DNA from: Flavobacterium psychrophilum
GTDB lineage: Bacteria > Bacteroidota > Bacteroidia > Flavobacteriales > Flavobacteriaceae
Reading direction: 5' to 3'
Length of the DNA: 39,392 bases
Assembly (NCBI GenBank): GCA_022729635.1
Contig: DZAU01000009.1
Coordinates: forward strand, 1 to 39,392
The notes beneath the pieces are model-generated. The model had not been told where the DNA came from and made no database searches. It saw nothing but the letters and a program-made list of their open reading frames with translations. This document shows, piece by piece, positions 1-7,756 of the stretch. A program made the position numbers and the translations under genes. Numbering within the stretch: the stretch's first letter is position 1; each line of letters begins with the position of its first letter.

Positions 1-13
1 TCTATTGTAAAAT

Positions 14-76
14 GGGTTCAGGTACTAGGTGCTGGGTTATCGGTTATCGGTTATGGGTTATGGGTTATGAGTTATC
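14..76. repeat. Degenerate heptamer array, nine units
   Basis: Nine back-to-back 7-base units without a break; the last six are GGTTATC, GGTTATC, three GGTTATG and AGTTATC, and the first three are more diverged (GGGTTCA, GGTACTA, GGTGCTG). A few more units (around 104-117 and 171-197) follow after other repeats. The array lies in the 467-base gene-free start of the window, which otherwise holds two hairpin repeats, a gene relic and a promoter. Confidence 0.9.
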
Positions 77-77
77 G

Positions 78-102
78 CCCTTCGACAGGCTCAGGGTGAC
101 AG
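78..102. repeat. REP-like interspersed repeat, copy 1
   Basis: The core CCCTTCGACAGGCTCAGG with flanking bases recurs at 2920-2944 with one difference in 25 bases. In both places it interrupts a heptamer array. The ends CCCT and AGGG can pair. Similar words are common between genes in many bacterial genomes (recollection, not checked here). Confidence 0.8.
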
Positions 103-153
103 TCGGTTATGAGTTACGAACGTATTTGCCACCCCGTTCGCCATCGGCGGACA

Positions 154-170
154 CCCCTCCAGAGGAGGGG
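154..170. repeat. Short perfect hairpin repeat
   Basis: CCCCTCC, a three-base loop AGA, then GGAGGGG: a perfect 7-bp hairpin, much richer in GC than the surroundings. It has no T-run, so it is unlikely to be a terminator. It looks related in design to the CTCC/GGAG repeat found inside the gene at 17894-19648. Confidence 0.7.
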
Positions 171-190
171 AATTGGTTATAGTTGTTGGG

Positions 191-265
191 TTATGGCAGG
201 CGATGATGCTTACGGTGTTAAATTTTCTGTGAAGGAGCTTATATTTTCGTCGTTCTTGTTTTGCA
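191..265 (-). pseudogene. Relic of the 3' end of a paralogue of the gene at 2107-2862
   Basis: These 75 bases match 2114-2188 with 7 differences. Read on the minus strand both encode AKQERRK(Y/H)KLLHRKF and then NTVSIIAC; nearly all differences are synonymous. This suggests that the copy descends from a real paralogous gene end rather than from a recent DNA duplication. Similarity stops just before AKQERR, so the rest of the gene is missing. Confidence 0.7.
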
Positions 266-416
266 AAAGCTTTAAAAAGCAGTTTAAAATAGTTCTCAGG
301 TTATATCCATAAAAGCGATTAAATTTTACTTGTAATAACATCAAACAATCTTTTTTCTACTTTGTATTACTATATCCTTGACTTTGCGTCAAAATATTCT
401 TAAAACACCCTTTACT

Positions 417-441
417 TTGATTCAAAACTTACTTATATTTG
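417..441 (+). promoter_or_regulatory. Probable promoter of the DUF4143 ATPase gene
   Basis: A perfect Bacteroidota -7 box, TATATTTG, lies at 434-441, 26 bases before the TTG start at 468. The only TTG upstream is at 417-419, with a spacer of 14, shorter than the usual 17-19, so the -33 part is doubtful. Confidence 0.5.
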
Positions 442-467
442 TACTTACTTTATAACAAAATTGTATT

Positions 468-1826
468 TTGAAATTAAAAAGACACCTCATATCGCAATTA
501 AACGAATGGAAAGGTAAGCCCAATCGAAAGCCTTTAATTCTTAGAGGAGCAAGACAAGTAGGGAAGACAACTCTAGTGAAAGAGTTCGCAAAGACCTATC
601 AATTTCAATTGTATCTAAACCTTGAAAAGAAAGCAGATAGCCAATTTTTTGAGGAAACAGACAATGTGAAAACAATAATTGACGCTTTATTTATTTCAAA
701 TAACATCCATTCATCAGCTATTCAAAATACCTTGCTATTTATAGATGAAATACAGGAGCAACCTAAGGCAATACAAGCTTTACGTTATTTTTATGAAGAA
801 ATTCCAGAATTACATGTTATTGCAGCAGGGTCTTTACTCGAATTTGCACTTAAAGATGTTCAAAGCTTTCCAGTAGGTAGAGTAGAATTTTTATATTTAT
901 TTCCGTTTAATTTTATTGAATATTTAGAAGCAATTAAGCATAACACTAGTCTTGAACAACTAAACAATATTCCAATAAAACCAGTTGCTCATAATACATT
1001 ACTCCAATTGTTTAATCAATATACAATCATTGGTGGAATGCCAGAAGTGGTAAGTGAATATGTTCAAGGGGGGAGTGTTGCAAATTTAACCACTATATAT
1101 GAGAGTATTTGGAGTTCGTATGTTAGTGATTCAGAAAAATATACTTCCAATGCTACTGCTAAAAATGTTATGAAGCATATTTTAGCAACTGCAGCATTTT
1201 CAATAAACGAACGTATAAAATTTCAGAATTTTGGAAAATCTAATTATCAGTCAAGAGAAGTTGGTGAAGCGCTACGGAATTTACATCAGGCTAAAATTAT
1301 ACAACTTATTTACCCAACGACTTCTTTAGAAGTACCCATTATTCCAGATTATAAAAAATCACCAAGACTTCAATTTTTAGATACGGGTATTCTAAATTAT
1401 ATTTTAGGAATTAGTGCTCAAATGCTATCATTAAATGATTTAAGTCAAAGTTATAAAGGGGCGATTATCCCTCATATTATTACCCAAGAATTAATTTCAA
1501 TTCAGTCTAATAAAGCTGATTTGCCTCATTTTTGGGTTCGAGAAAAAAGACAATCTTCTTCTGAAATAGATTTGGTTTATACTATTGACGGAAAAGTAAT
1601 TCCTATTGAAATTAAATCAGGAAGTACTGGGTCTTTAAAATCGCTCCATCAATTTATTGAAAGTGTCAACCATCCTTATGCAGTTAGAATTTATGCAGGT
1701 AAATTTGAAGTTCAAACTACAAAAACACCTAACGGAGTGCCGTATTTATTAATGAATCTTCCTTATTATTTAGGTACTTTACTGCCAAAGTATTTGGATT
1801 ATTTTATTAAGAATTATAGTTTGTAA
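468..1826 (+). CDS. AAA+ ATPase with C-terminal DUF4143 domain
   Basis: 452 residues. The N-terminal ATPase domain has a Walker A motif GARQVGKTT (27-35) and a Walker B motif TLLFIDEIQE (about 88-97), followed by AAGSLLEFAL, typical of the ATP-binding proteins paired with DUF4143. The C-terminal domain has SEIDLVY (about 365-371) and then IEIKSG (about 380-385), the acidic and E-x-K spacing of a PD-(D/E)xK-like fold. The start is TTG; no in-frame ATG gives the usual MKLKRHL beginning. These proteins are common in Bacteroidota accessory DNA. The cellular role is not well defined, and some have been proposed to be defence or antitoxin-like. Flanking repeats and gene debris suggest a mobile or decaying neighbourhood. 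Family is confident, function is not. Confidence 0.9.
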   Translation: MKLKRHLISQLNEWKGKPNRKPLILRGARQVGKTTLVKEFAKTYQFQLYLNLEKKADSQFFEETDNVKTIIDALFISNNIHSSAIQNTLLFIDEIQEQPKAIQALRYFYEEIPELHVIAAGSLLEFALKDVQSFPVGRVEFLYLFPFNFIEYLEAIKHNTSLEQLNNIPIKPVAHNTLLQLFNQYTIIGGMPEVVSEYVQGGSVANLTTIYESIWSSYVSDSEKYTSNATAKNVMKHILATAAFSINERIKFQNFGKSNYQSREVGEALRNLHQAKIIQLIYPTTSLEVPIIPDYKKSPRLQFLDTGILNYILGISAQMLSLNDLSQSYKGAIIPHIITQELISIQSNKADLPHFWVREKRQSSSEIDLVYTIDGKVIPIEIKSGSTGSLKSLHQFIESVNHPYAVRIYAGKFEVQTTKTPNGVPYLLMNLPYYLGTLLPKYLDYFIKNYSL

Positions 1827-1863
1827 TCCTGTCCTTATCGATGTAAAAGGGAGGTAGAAAATT

Positions 1864-2090
1864 ATTGTTGAACCCCAATTGACTGGTAGAATTGACAGGG
1901 AAACTTTGTGTTTGGCTTTTGAGGCCAAAAATATAGAATGTCGCCCTTTGTGGAAACCGATGCATTAGCAACCCATTTTTGAGAAATATCCCTATTATGG
2001 AGAAAAAGTTGCCGAAACTTTATTTGAAAACGGATTGTGTCTGCCTTCAGGGTCGAATCTTACAGATGGAGAGAGAGGAAGGATTGAGGA
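1864..2090 (+). pseudogene. C-terminal remnant of a DegT/DnrJ/EryC1-type aminotransferase
   Basis: Read in the frame starting at 1864, this gives about 75 residues including CRPLWKPMH, FEKYPYYGEKVAETLFENG and LCLPSGSNLT, the recognisable C-terminal end of PLP-dependent sugar aminotransferases of the DegT family (PglE/PseC-like). A TAG stop at 1966-1968 interrupts it, where a single C-to-T change of CAG would suffice. No start or N-terminal part is present: the frame is closed by a stop at 1855-1857. Such enzymes aminate the keto-sugar made by PglF/WbpM-type dehydratases, one of which is encoded at 5788-7734, so this may be a piece left from the same polysaccharide locus. The 3' end runs into a heptamer array. 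Confidence 0.8.
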
Positions 2091-2118
2091 GGTTGTGAGT
2101 TGTGGGTTATGGGTTATG
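2091..2118. repeat. Heptamer array overlapping a gene end
   Basis: Four units in phase: GGTTGTG, AGTTGTG, GGTTATG, GGTTATG. The last two carry the stop codon and the final His-Asn-Pro codons of the minus-strand gene at 2107-2862. Confidence 0.85.
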
Positions 2119-2862
2119 GCAGGCGATAATGCTTACGGTGTTAAATTTTCGATGTAGGAGTTTGTGTTTTCGTCGTTCTTGTTTTGCATAACCCACATAA
2201 AAATAGGTTAGCATAAGATTATTGCCTTTTGGTTTGTCGGTGGTTAATGTCAGTGTATTGAGTTCTGATTCCTTATCTAGAATAATATCTTCGCTGTAAC
2301 AGGTATCAAAAGTTTGGTTTTCATAGTCCCAGTTGGCTGTTGCAATTGACAGATGTACATGGGTGGCTTCTTCAGGCCAGTCAAGATTTTCCTTCGCTTT
2401 AAAATCTTTTATGATTAGTTTTCTGTCTTCAGGAATATGATGGAATTTCGTTTTGAATATTTTTTGAAGTGGTCTGTATTTATTTCCTTCAAATCCGATG
2501 AGGATTTCGCTTAAAAAAGGAGATTTCATCCCCTCTTCAAGGGTACGTTCTCCTTTAGGATTTATAGTATCCTCCTCTAAAATTTCAAGTAATATTTTAT
2601 TGGCTCTGCCGGCAAAACTACCTTCTTTTGATTTGTCAAAAAACAATTTTGCCAGAGCTCTAAATTGTCTTGATTTTAGAGCACAATATCCCATTTCTTT
2701 TCCTTGTTGTCTAATTCTGTCGAAGATGGGATTTTCTTTGAATTCTTCGGAAGTTAAATGTCTTTCTTTTTTCATCCTTACAAAATTTCCTTCTTGTGAA
2801 TTTATAAAATTGAGATCATCTAAAGTACCTGAAATTTTGAATGGAGCGATTACTTTTGCCAT
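2107..2862 (-). CDS. Uncharacterised protein, Bacteroidota-type
   Basis: 251 residues, not recognised as a family of known function. No signal peptide or membrane segment. It begins MAKVIAPFKISGTLDDLNF and is rich in charged residues; the beginning (a short 'fold-like' strand region, then a basic segment with many Arg/Lys up to residue 90) recalls small proteins of unknown role often found next to repeats in Flavobacterium. The C-terminal third looks beta-rich (TLTLTTDKPKGNNLMLTYFY). The last residues and stop lie within a heptamer array, and a diverged second copy of the last 25 codons survives at 191-265, so this belongs to a family that is copied and lost locally. ATG start at 2862. The alternative long plus-strand frame at 2498-2941 is rejected as its shadow. 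Confidence 0.65.
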   Translation of the reverse strand: MAKVIAPFKISGTLDDLNFINSQEGNFVRMKKERHLTSEEFKENPIFDRIRQQGKEMGYCALKSRQFRALAKLFFDKSKEGSFAGRANKILLEILEEDTINPKGERTLEEGMKSPFLSEILIGFEGNKYRPLQKIFKTKFHHIPEDRKLIIKDFKAKENLDWPEEATHVHLSIATANWDYENQTFDTCYSEDIILDKESELNTLTLTTDKPKGNNLMLTYFYVGYAKQERRKHKLLHRKFNTVSIIACHNP

Positions 2863-2896
2863 AGTGCCTATTTTTTCTAAAGATACTATTTTTTAT

Positions 2897-2966
2897 CGGT
2901 TATCGGTTGTCGGTTGTTGCCCTTCGACAGGCTCAGGATGACAGTGGGATGTCGGTTGTCGGTTGT
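2897..2966. repeat. Heptamer array interrupted by a REP-like repeat
   Basis: CGGTTAT, CGGTTGT, CGGTTGT (2897-2917), then the second copy of the CCCTTCGACAGGCTCAGG repeat (2920-2944), then further CGGTTGT units (2953-2966). It fills most of the gap between the minus-strand gene at 2107-2862 and rfbC. The arrangement array, REP-like element, array is the same as at 14-117. Confidence 0.85.
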
Positions 2967-3060
2967 CGCCATTTCTTGGTTTTGGTATTCAATAGACATA
3001 GTTATGATAAAAATTTTACTAAAGCCATAATAATACCTACCAAAATTAAATTTAATTCTT

Positions 3061-3068
3061 TAGGTTTG
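3061..3068 (+). promoter_or_regulatory. Possible -7 promoter box of rfbC
   Basis: TAGGTTTG fits TAnnTTTG and lies 28 bases before the chosen rfbC start, which would leave a short leader. No TTG is found 17-19 bases upstream. Confidence 0.35.
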
Positions 3069-3095
3069 CAAGAATTATCCAAATTAGTGAATACA

Positions 3096-3647
3096 ATGAA
3101 CATTGAAAAAACATTTATCAAGGATTTAATACTACTCACGCCTGCGGTTTTTGAGGACGAAAGAGGCTATTTTTTTGAATCTTACAATAAAAACAAGTTA
3201 GCCGATTTGGGGATACATATCGATTTTTTGCAAGACAATCAATCTTTTTCTAAGCGAGGAGTTATAAGAGGATTGCATTTACAAATGCCTCCTTTTGCTC
3301 AAGCTAAACTGGTTCGTGTTTTAGAAGGTGAAATTTTGGATGTGGCGGTTGATTTACGCAAAAATTCACCTACATACGGACAACATGTGAGTGTGGTTTT
3401 GAGTGCGGCCAACAAAAAACAATTACTGGTGCCACATGGCTTTGCCCACGGTTTTTCGGTTTTAAGCGAAACAGCATCGGTACTTTATAAGGTGGATCAA
3501 AAATATCATAAGGAAAGTGAAAGAGGTATTCGGTTTGATGATGCCACTTTGGAGATTGATTGGCAAGTAAATCCCGACGAAGTGATAGTTTCTGAAAAAG
3601 ATTTGATTTTGCCGAGTTTTAAAGATATTAATTGGTCATTTGAATAA
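3096..3647 (+). CDS. rfbC: dTDP-4-dehydrorhamnose 3,5-epimerase
   Basis: 183 residues, the normal RmlC length, cytoplasmic. Converts dTDP-4-dehydro-6-deoxy-D-glucose to dTDP-4-dehydro-L-rhamnose, the third step of dTDP-L-rhamnose synthesis. Visible motifs: FEDERGYFFESY (19-30), RGLHLQ with the catalytic-type His61, VDLRKNSPTYG, and VPHGFAHGF of the cupin barrel. I chose ATG 3096 (MNIEKTFIKDLILLTPAVF), which matches family length. The reading frame stays open upstream to 2907, but that part runs through REP and heptamer repeats and is not protein-like. It ends one base before the rfbD start, so the two are co-translated. RmlC is the usual name used as an equivalent. Confidence 0.95.
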   Translation: MNIEKTFIKDLILLTPAVFEDERGYFFESYNKNKLADLGIHIDFLQDNQSFSKRGVIRGLHLQMPPFAQAKLVRVLEGEILDVAVDLRKNSPTYGQHVSVVLSAANKKQLLVPHGFAHGFSVLSETASVLYKVDQKYHKESERGIRFDDATLEIDWQVNPDEVIVSEKDLILPSFKDINWSFE

Positions 3648-3648
3648 T

Positions 3649-4506
3649 ATGAAAAAAATATTGGTAACCGGCGCCAATGGGCAATTGGGTTCTGAAATCA
3701 AGGAATTGGCAGTGAATTATCCCAATTTCAATTTTATTTTCACTGACATTGATGATTTCCCATTAGACAAGAAGCAGGAAATCAGCTCTAATTTCAATCG
3801 CATTCAGCCCGACATGGTGATTAATTGTGCCGCCTACACCGCTGTGGATAAAGCAGAACAAGATCAGGCAACAGCCGATGCCATCAATCATCACGCTATT
3901 GCCACTTTGGCCACATTATGTCATAATTCAGGAGCCAAACTGCTGCATATTTCTACTGATTATGTTTTTGATGGCACTTCAGCAGTGGCTTATAAAGAAA
4001 CCGATTTGCCCAATCCTAAAAGTGTCTATGGCACTACGAAATTGGCTGGTGAAATAGCATGTACGAAAAATTGTCCAGAAAGCATTATTATAAGAACAGC
4101 TTGGGTTTATTCAGAGTTTGGAGCTAATTTTGTGAAAACGATGTTGCGACTAATGACCGAAAAGGAAACGCTGAACGTGGTTAATGACCAAATAGGTTCA
4201 CCCACTTATGCCGCCGATTTGGCACAGGTTATTTTAAAAATTTTGGATAGCAATAAATGGGAACCTGGAATTTACCACTATTCTAATGAAGGAGAAATCA
4301 GTTGGTATGATTTTGCCCTAGACATCAAAGAATTGTCAGGTAAAAAATGTAAAATACACGGGATTCCTGCCTCGGCTTATCCCACGCCAGCCCAAAGACC
4401 CGCTTATTCCTTATTGGATAAAACCAAGATTAAGGAGGTTTACGGAATTGAAACGATTGATTATAAGTTTAGTTTAGAATGGATGTTGAATAAAATTAAT
4501 CTTTAA
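3649..4506 (+). CDS. rfbD: dTDP-4-dehydrorhamnose reductase
   Basis: 285 residues, cytoplasmic short-chain dehydrogenase family enzyme (RmlD). Reduces dTDP-4-dehydro-L-rhamnose to dTDP-L-rhamnose with NAD(P)H, the last step of the pathway. Shows the nucleotide-binding GxxGxxG motif TGANGQLG (7-14), STDYVFDG, and the catalytic Tyr127-x3-Lys131 in YGTTKLAGE. RPAYSLLD near the C-terminus is also typical. I prefer ATG 3649 over the TTG nine bases upstream, because it gives MKKILVTGANG and follows the rfbC stop by one base. The gap to rfbA is filled by a heptamer array. Confidence 0.95.
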   Translation: MKKILVTGANGQLGSEIKELAVNYPNFNFIFTDIDDFPLDKKQEISSNFNRIQPDMVINCAAYTAVDKAEQDQATADAINHHAIATLATLCHNSGAKLLHISTDYVFDGTSAVAYKETDLPNPKSVYGTTKLAGEIACTKNCPESIIIRTAWVYSEFGANFVKTMLRLMTEKETLNVVNDQIGSPTYAADLAQVILKILDSNKWEPGIYHYSNEGEISWYDFALDIKELSGKKCKIHGIPASAYPTPAQRPAYSLLDKTKIKEVYGIETIDYKFSLEWMLNKINL

Positions 4507-4510
4507 AATT

Positions 4511-4641
4511 GTTATCCCTTTTCAGTTATCAGTTCAAATTCAAAACCTCTAACTTAAAACTGAATACAAAAGCAATTACAATGTCAATTTCCACATAACC
4601 CAGAACTGACAACAGATAACCGAGAACAGAAAACAGAAAAT
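4511..4641. repeat. Degenerate heptamer array between rfbD and rfbA
   Basis: The right part is a clean run with period 7: CATAACC, CAGAACT, GACAACA, GATAACC, GAGAACA, GAAAACA (4594-4635), ending directly at the rfbA ATG. The left part has units in the opposite sense (GTTATCC, GTTATCA at 4511-4531), so the array is inverted head to head, with a diverged middle. Confidence 0.75.
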
Positions 4642-5511
4642 ATGAAAGGAATAATATTAGCCGGCGGTTCCGGCACCCGATTGCATCCATTGACCTTGGC
4701 CATGAGCAAACAAATGATGCCTGTGTATGACAAACCCATGATTTATTATCCATTATCTACCTTGATGATGGCTGGAATCAATGAAATATTGATTATTTCC
4801 ACTCCACAGGATTTGCCTAATTTCAAGAAATTATTGGGAGATGGTGCTGCTATCGGCTGTCAATTCAGTTATGCTGAACAGGCTGTTCCTAATGGCTTGG
4901 CACAAGCTTTTGTAATAGGAGAAGAATTCATTGGCAAAGACAGCGTGGCCTTGGTTTTGGGGGATAATATTTTTTTTGGAGCCAATATGGATGAGTTATT
5001 GCAGTCGAATACCCAACCCGATGGAGGTGTGGTTTTTGCTTATCATGTTTCGGATCCGGAGCGATATGGTGTGGTAGAATTTGACGACAACTTAAATGCG
5101 CTTTCCATAGAAGAAAAACCCTTGAAGCCCAAATCAAATTATGCTGTTCCCGGTTTGTATTTCTATGACAACTCGGTGGTGGAAATTGCCAAAAACATCC
5201 AGCCAAGTGCCCGCGGAGAATATGAAATTACCGATGTGAATAAAGTATATTTAGAAAAAGGAACTTTGAAAGTGGGAATTCTAAACCGTGGCACAGCCTG
5301 GCTAGACACAGGGACTTTCGACAGTTTAATGCAAGCTAGTCAATTTGTTCAGGTTTTAGAAGAGCGTCAGGGATTAAAAGTGGGTTGTATTGAAGAAATT
5401 GCATGGCTTCAGGGGTTTATCAATAACGAACAACTTAAAGCATTGGCTGAACCATTAATAAAATCAGGTTATGGCAACTATTTACTCCAATTGTTGAAGC
5501 ATAAAAAATAA
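4642..5511 (+). CDS. rfbA: Glucose-1-phosphate thymidylyltransferase
   Basis: 289 residues, the usual RmlA length, cytoplasmic. Makes dTDP-glucose from dTTP and glucose-1-phosphate, the first step of dTDP-L-rhamnose synthesis. The N-terminal nucleotidyltransferase signature is [13 protein letters not shown] (6-18), followed by [29 protein letters not shown] (about 105-113), [11 protein letters not shown] (about 155-165) and [13 protein letters not shown]. The C-terminal helical segment is present, so the gene looks intact. ATG 4642 is the only sensible start. The upstream bases are heptamer repeats with no Shine-Dalgarno sequence. A strong terminator follows the stop, so it ends the rfbC-rfbD-rfbA unit. 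rfbB, for the dehydratase step, is absent from the window. Confidence 0.96.
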   Translation: MKGIILAGGSGTRLHPLTLAMSKQMMPVYDKPMIYYPLSTLMMAGINEILIISTPQDLPNFKKLLGDGAAIGCQFSYAEQAVPNGLAQAFVIGEEFIGKDSVALVLGDNIFFGANMDELLQSNTQPDGGVVFAYHVSDPERYGVVEFDDNLNALSIEEKPLKPKSNYAVPGLYFYDNSVVEIAKNIQPSARGEYEITDVNKVYLEKGTLKVGILNRGTAWLDTGTFDSLMQASQFVQVLEERQGLKVGCIEEIAWLQGFINNEQLKALAEPLIKSGYGNYLLQLLKHKK

Positions 5512-5517
5512 GATTCC

Positions 5518-5546
5518 AATCCCGATTTATTCTCGGGATTTTTTTT
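5518..5546 (+). terminator. Intrinsic terminator after rfbA
   Basis: AATCCCGA (5518-5525), a 7-base loop, TCGGGATT (5533-5540), then six more T. It starts 6 bases after the rfbA stop. Confidence 0.92.
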
Positions 5547-5714
5547 ATCCAGATTTTAAAATCTACTAAAAACAGTTGTGGAATTGGTTAGTATTAGAAA
5601 AATGGTAACGCATATTATAAAATAAATCTTATAAAATTAAAATAAATTATGTTTTTTGGCGATTATTTGTGTTGTTTGTCTATAAAATTATGTTATTTTT
5701 TCAAAAAAGGGAAG

Positions 5715-5741
5715 TTCTAAAAATATTTATTAGTAATTTTG
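5715..5741 (+). promoter_or_regulatory. Possible promoter of the sugar dehydratase gene
   Basis: TAATTTTG at 5734-5741 fits TAnnTTTG, 46 bases before the ATG. The -33 candidate is TTC at 5715-5717 with a spacer of 16, a weak match. It lies after the rfbA terminator, so a separate transcript is plausible. The rest of the 276-base gap is AT-rich without other visible features. Confidence 0.45.
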
Positions 5742-5787
5742 CATGGTATTGTAGTAAAGATATGAATGAAAATACTTTAATTTAAGA

Positions 5788-7734
5788 ATGAGAACTACTA
5801 ATTCTGCCAGTTATTTTTCAAGAAACAATTTAAGATTCAATATTCATAATTTGAGTTATCTACCCAGATGGATAATTGTGATGATTGATTTTATGGTTAT
5901 CATATTGAGTTTTTCTCTTACTTACATCATTTTTAAAAGGGCAGGATTAAGTTATATTATTACAGAAAATAAAGCCACTTATCTTAGTACTTTTTTTGGG
6001 ATTAATATCTTTTTCTTTTGGTTATTCAGAACATATTCAGGAATAATCAGGCATTCTTCTTTTATTGATGCTGTTAAGATTTTGTTTTCGCAAACCGCTG
6101 TTTTTGTCCTCTTTTTGTTTTTTAATTTTATGTTTGAAATGATTTACCACTATAAGGTATTTCTAAATTCAGGACTTTTTATCAATATCGTTTTTTCTTT
6201 TTGTGGTTTGTTTTTGTATCGGGTTGTTGTAAAACAAACATTCGAACTTTATTTTACCGAAAAGAATGAAGCTAAATTGATAAAAACTTTAGTTTATGGC
6301 ACTGATGCCAATGCTATATCTGTTGCCAATGCTTTAAATTTTGAAAGCCCTTCCAGGTTTAAAATAATTGGTTTTATTGATAAAAACAATAGAAATGCGA
6401 CAAAGAGAATGCTGGATTTGCCCATATATGTTCAAAGAAAAAAATTGCCTGCCTTATTGCGTTCCATAGATGCAGAAGCTATCGTTATTGCTGATAGGAG
6501 CTTGTCTAAAGAAGAGCAAGTAGTTATCGTTGACCAATGTCTGGAGTTTAATTACAAAGTATATACCTTGCCTTCGGTTTCAGACTGGGAGGATCAAAAA
6601 GAAATTTCTCAGAAGGTAAAAAACATTCAAATTGAAGATTTGTTAGAAAGAGAGCCTATAGTATTAGACACTTACACTATTTCAAAGCAGTTGCAGGATG
6701 AGACTATTTTAATTACAGGTGCAGCAGGTTCTATAGGCAGTGAAATAGTACGACAGGTATTATGTTTCAATCCCAAAAAAGTCATTATTTTAGATCAAGC
6801 CGAAACACCTTTGCATCATATTTGTTTAGAGGTTGAAACCATTAAGAATGATGCTAAAATTCTTACCCTTATTGTTGATGTTAGAAATAGATCGGCTTTA
6901 GAAAAAGTTTTTAAATTATACAGACCGCAAGTTGTGTATCATGCCGCCGCTTATAAACACGTGCCACTGATGGAAGAAAATCCATCACAAGCCATTCTCA
7001 CTAATGTAGAAGGGACAAAAAACTTAGCAGATTTAGCGTGTGAATATGGAGTAAAAAAATTCGTGATGATATCTACCGATAAGGCGGTTAATCCCAGCAA
7101 TGTTATGGGAGCGAGTAAAAGAATAGCCGAAAAATATGTACAATCATTACATTTAAAATGCCAAGAAAAAAAGGGGTTAAATGCCACAAAATTTATTACA
7201 ACCCGATTCGGAAATGTTTTAGGTTCTAATGGATCAGTAGTGCCTCTATTTTCAAAACAAATTAGTGATGGAGGTCCAATTACCATTACACATCCTGATA
7301 TTATAAGGTATTTTATGACCATTCCCGAAGCTTGTCAGCTTGTATTAGAGGCAGGTTCTATGGGTAATGGCGGCGAGATTTATATTTTTGATATGGGAAA
7401 ACCCGTTAAAATAATTGATTTAGCCAGAAAAATGATCAAGTTGGCAGGATATGCTCCTGACAGAGATATAAAAATAAAGATTGTAGGATTGAGACCCGGA
7501 GAAAAATTATTCGAAGAATTGCTCAATGATACTTCAAAAACGCTACCTACACATAACGAAAAAATTATGATTGCTCAGGAAATCCAAGAGGAGTTTGAAG
7601 ATTTGCATATAGAAATAGAAGAACTTATTGGCATTGCCAGTTTCTTTGACAATGACGATATTGTTGCCAAAATGAAAAAAATCGTGCCTGAGTTTGTCAG
7701 CATGAATTCTACTTTTACAGTTTTGGATAAATGA
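5788..7734 (+). CDS. Membrane-bound nucleotide-sugar 4,6-dehydratase, PglF/WbpM/CapD family
   Basis: 648 residues. N-terminal membrane region with about four hydrophobic helices (roughly 27-155), a middle nucleotide-sugar-binding-like domain (about 160-300), then a cytoplasmic short-chain dehydrogenase domain: TGAAGSIGSE (about 309), YHAAAYKHVPLMEENP, STDKAVNPSNVMGASKR. The catalytic Tyr of ordinary family members is replaced by Met (Met440-x3-Lys444), as in the WbpM/PglF class that makes 4-keto-6-deoxy sugars from UDP-GlcNAc. The C-terminus has PDIIRYFMTIPEA and GLRPGEKLFEELL. Likely supplies a modified amino sugar for surface polysaccharide or glycoprotein glycans. A DegT aminotransferase, its usual partner, survives only as the fragment at 1864-2090. 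Exact substrate is inferred. Confidence 0.92.
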   Translation: MRTTNSASYFSRNNLRFNIHNLSYLPRWIIVMIDFMVIILSFSLTYIIFKRAGLSYIITENKATYLSTFFGINIFFFWLFRTYSGIIRHSSFIDAVKILFSQTAVFVLFLFFNFMFEMIYHYKVFLNSGLFINIVFSFCGLFLYRVVVKQTFELYFTEKNEAKLIKTLVYGTDANAISVANALNFESPSRFKIIGFIDKNNRNATKRMLDLPIYVQRKKLPALLRSIDAEAIVIADRSLSKEEQVVIVDQCLEFNYKVYTLPSVSDWEDQKEISQKVKNIQIEDLLEREPIVLDTYTISKQLQDETILITGAAGSIGSEIVRQVLCFNPKKVIILDQAETPLHHICLEVETIKNDAKILTLIVDVRNRSALEKVFKLYRPQVVYHAAAYKHVPLMEENPSQAILTNVEGTKNLADLACEYGVKKFVMISTDKAVNPSNVMGASKRIAEKYVQSLHLKCQEKKGLNATKFITTRFGNVLGSNGSVVPLFSKQISDGGPITITHPDIIRYFMTIPEACQLVLEAGSMGNGGEIYIFDMGKPVKIIDLARKMIKLAGYAPDRDIKIKIVGLRPGEKLFEELLNDTSKTLPTHNEKIMIAQEIQEEFEDLHIEIEELIGIASFFDNDDIVAKMKKIVPEFVSMNSTFTVLDK

Positions 7735-7756
7735 TAATTTTAAATTCTAATAAAAG

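Noticed and set aside
109..312. 67-codon open frame
   Set aside because: It is made of heptamers, a hairpin repeat and the antisense of a gene relic; no protein-like composition.
468..2862. A complete defence system around the DUF4143 ATPase
   Set aside because: The ATPase has no nuclease, methylase or toxin partner next to it; its neighbours are a pseudogene fragment and an unknown gene on the other strand.
2498..2941. 147-codon plus-strand frame
   Set aside because: It lies antisense over the gene at 2107-2862 and runs on into repeats; the minus-strand protein is far more protein-like.
2907..3095. N-terminal extension of rfbC
   Set aside because: The frame is open but passes through a REP-like element and heptamers. 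Starting at 3096 gives the normal 183-residue RmlC.
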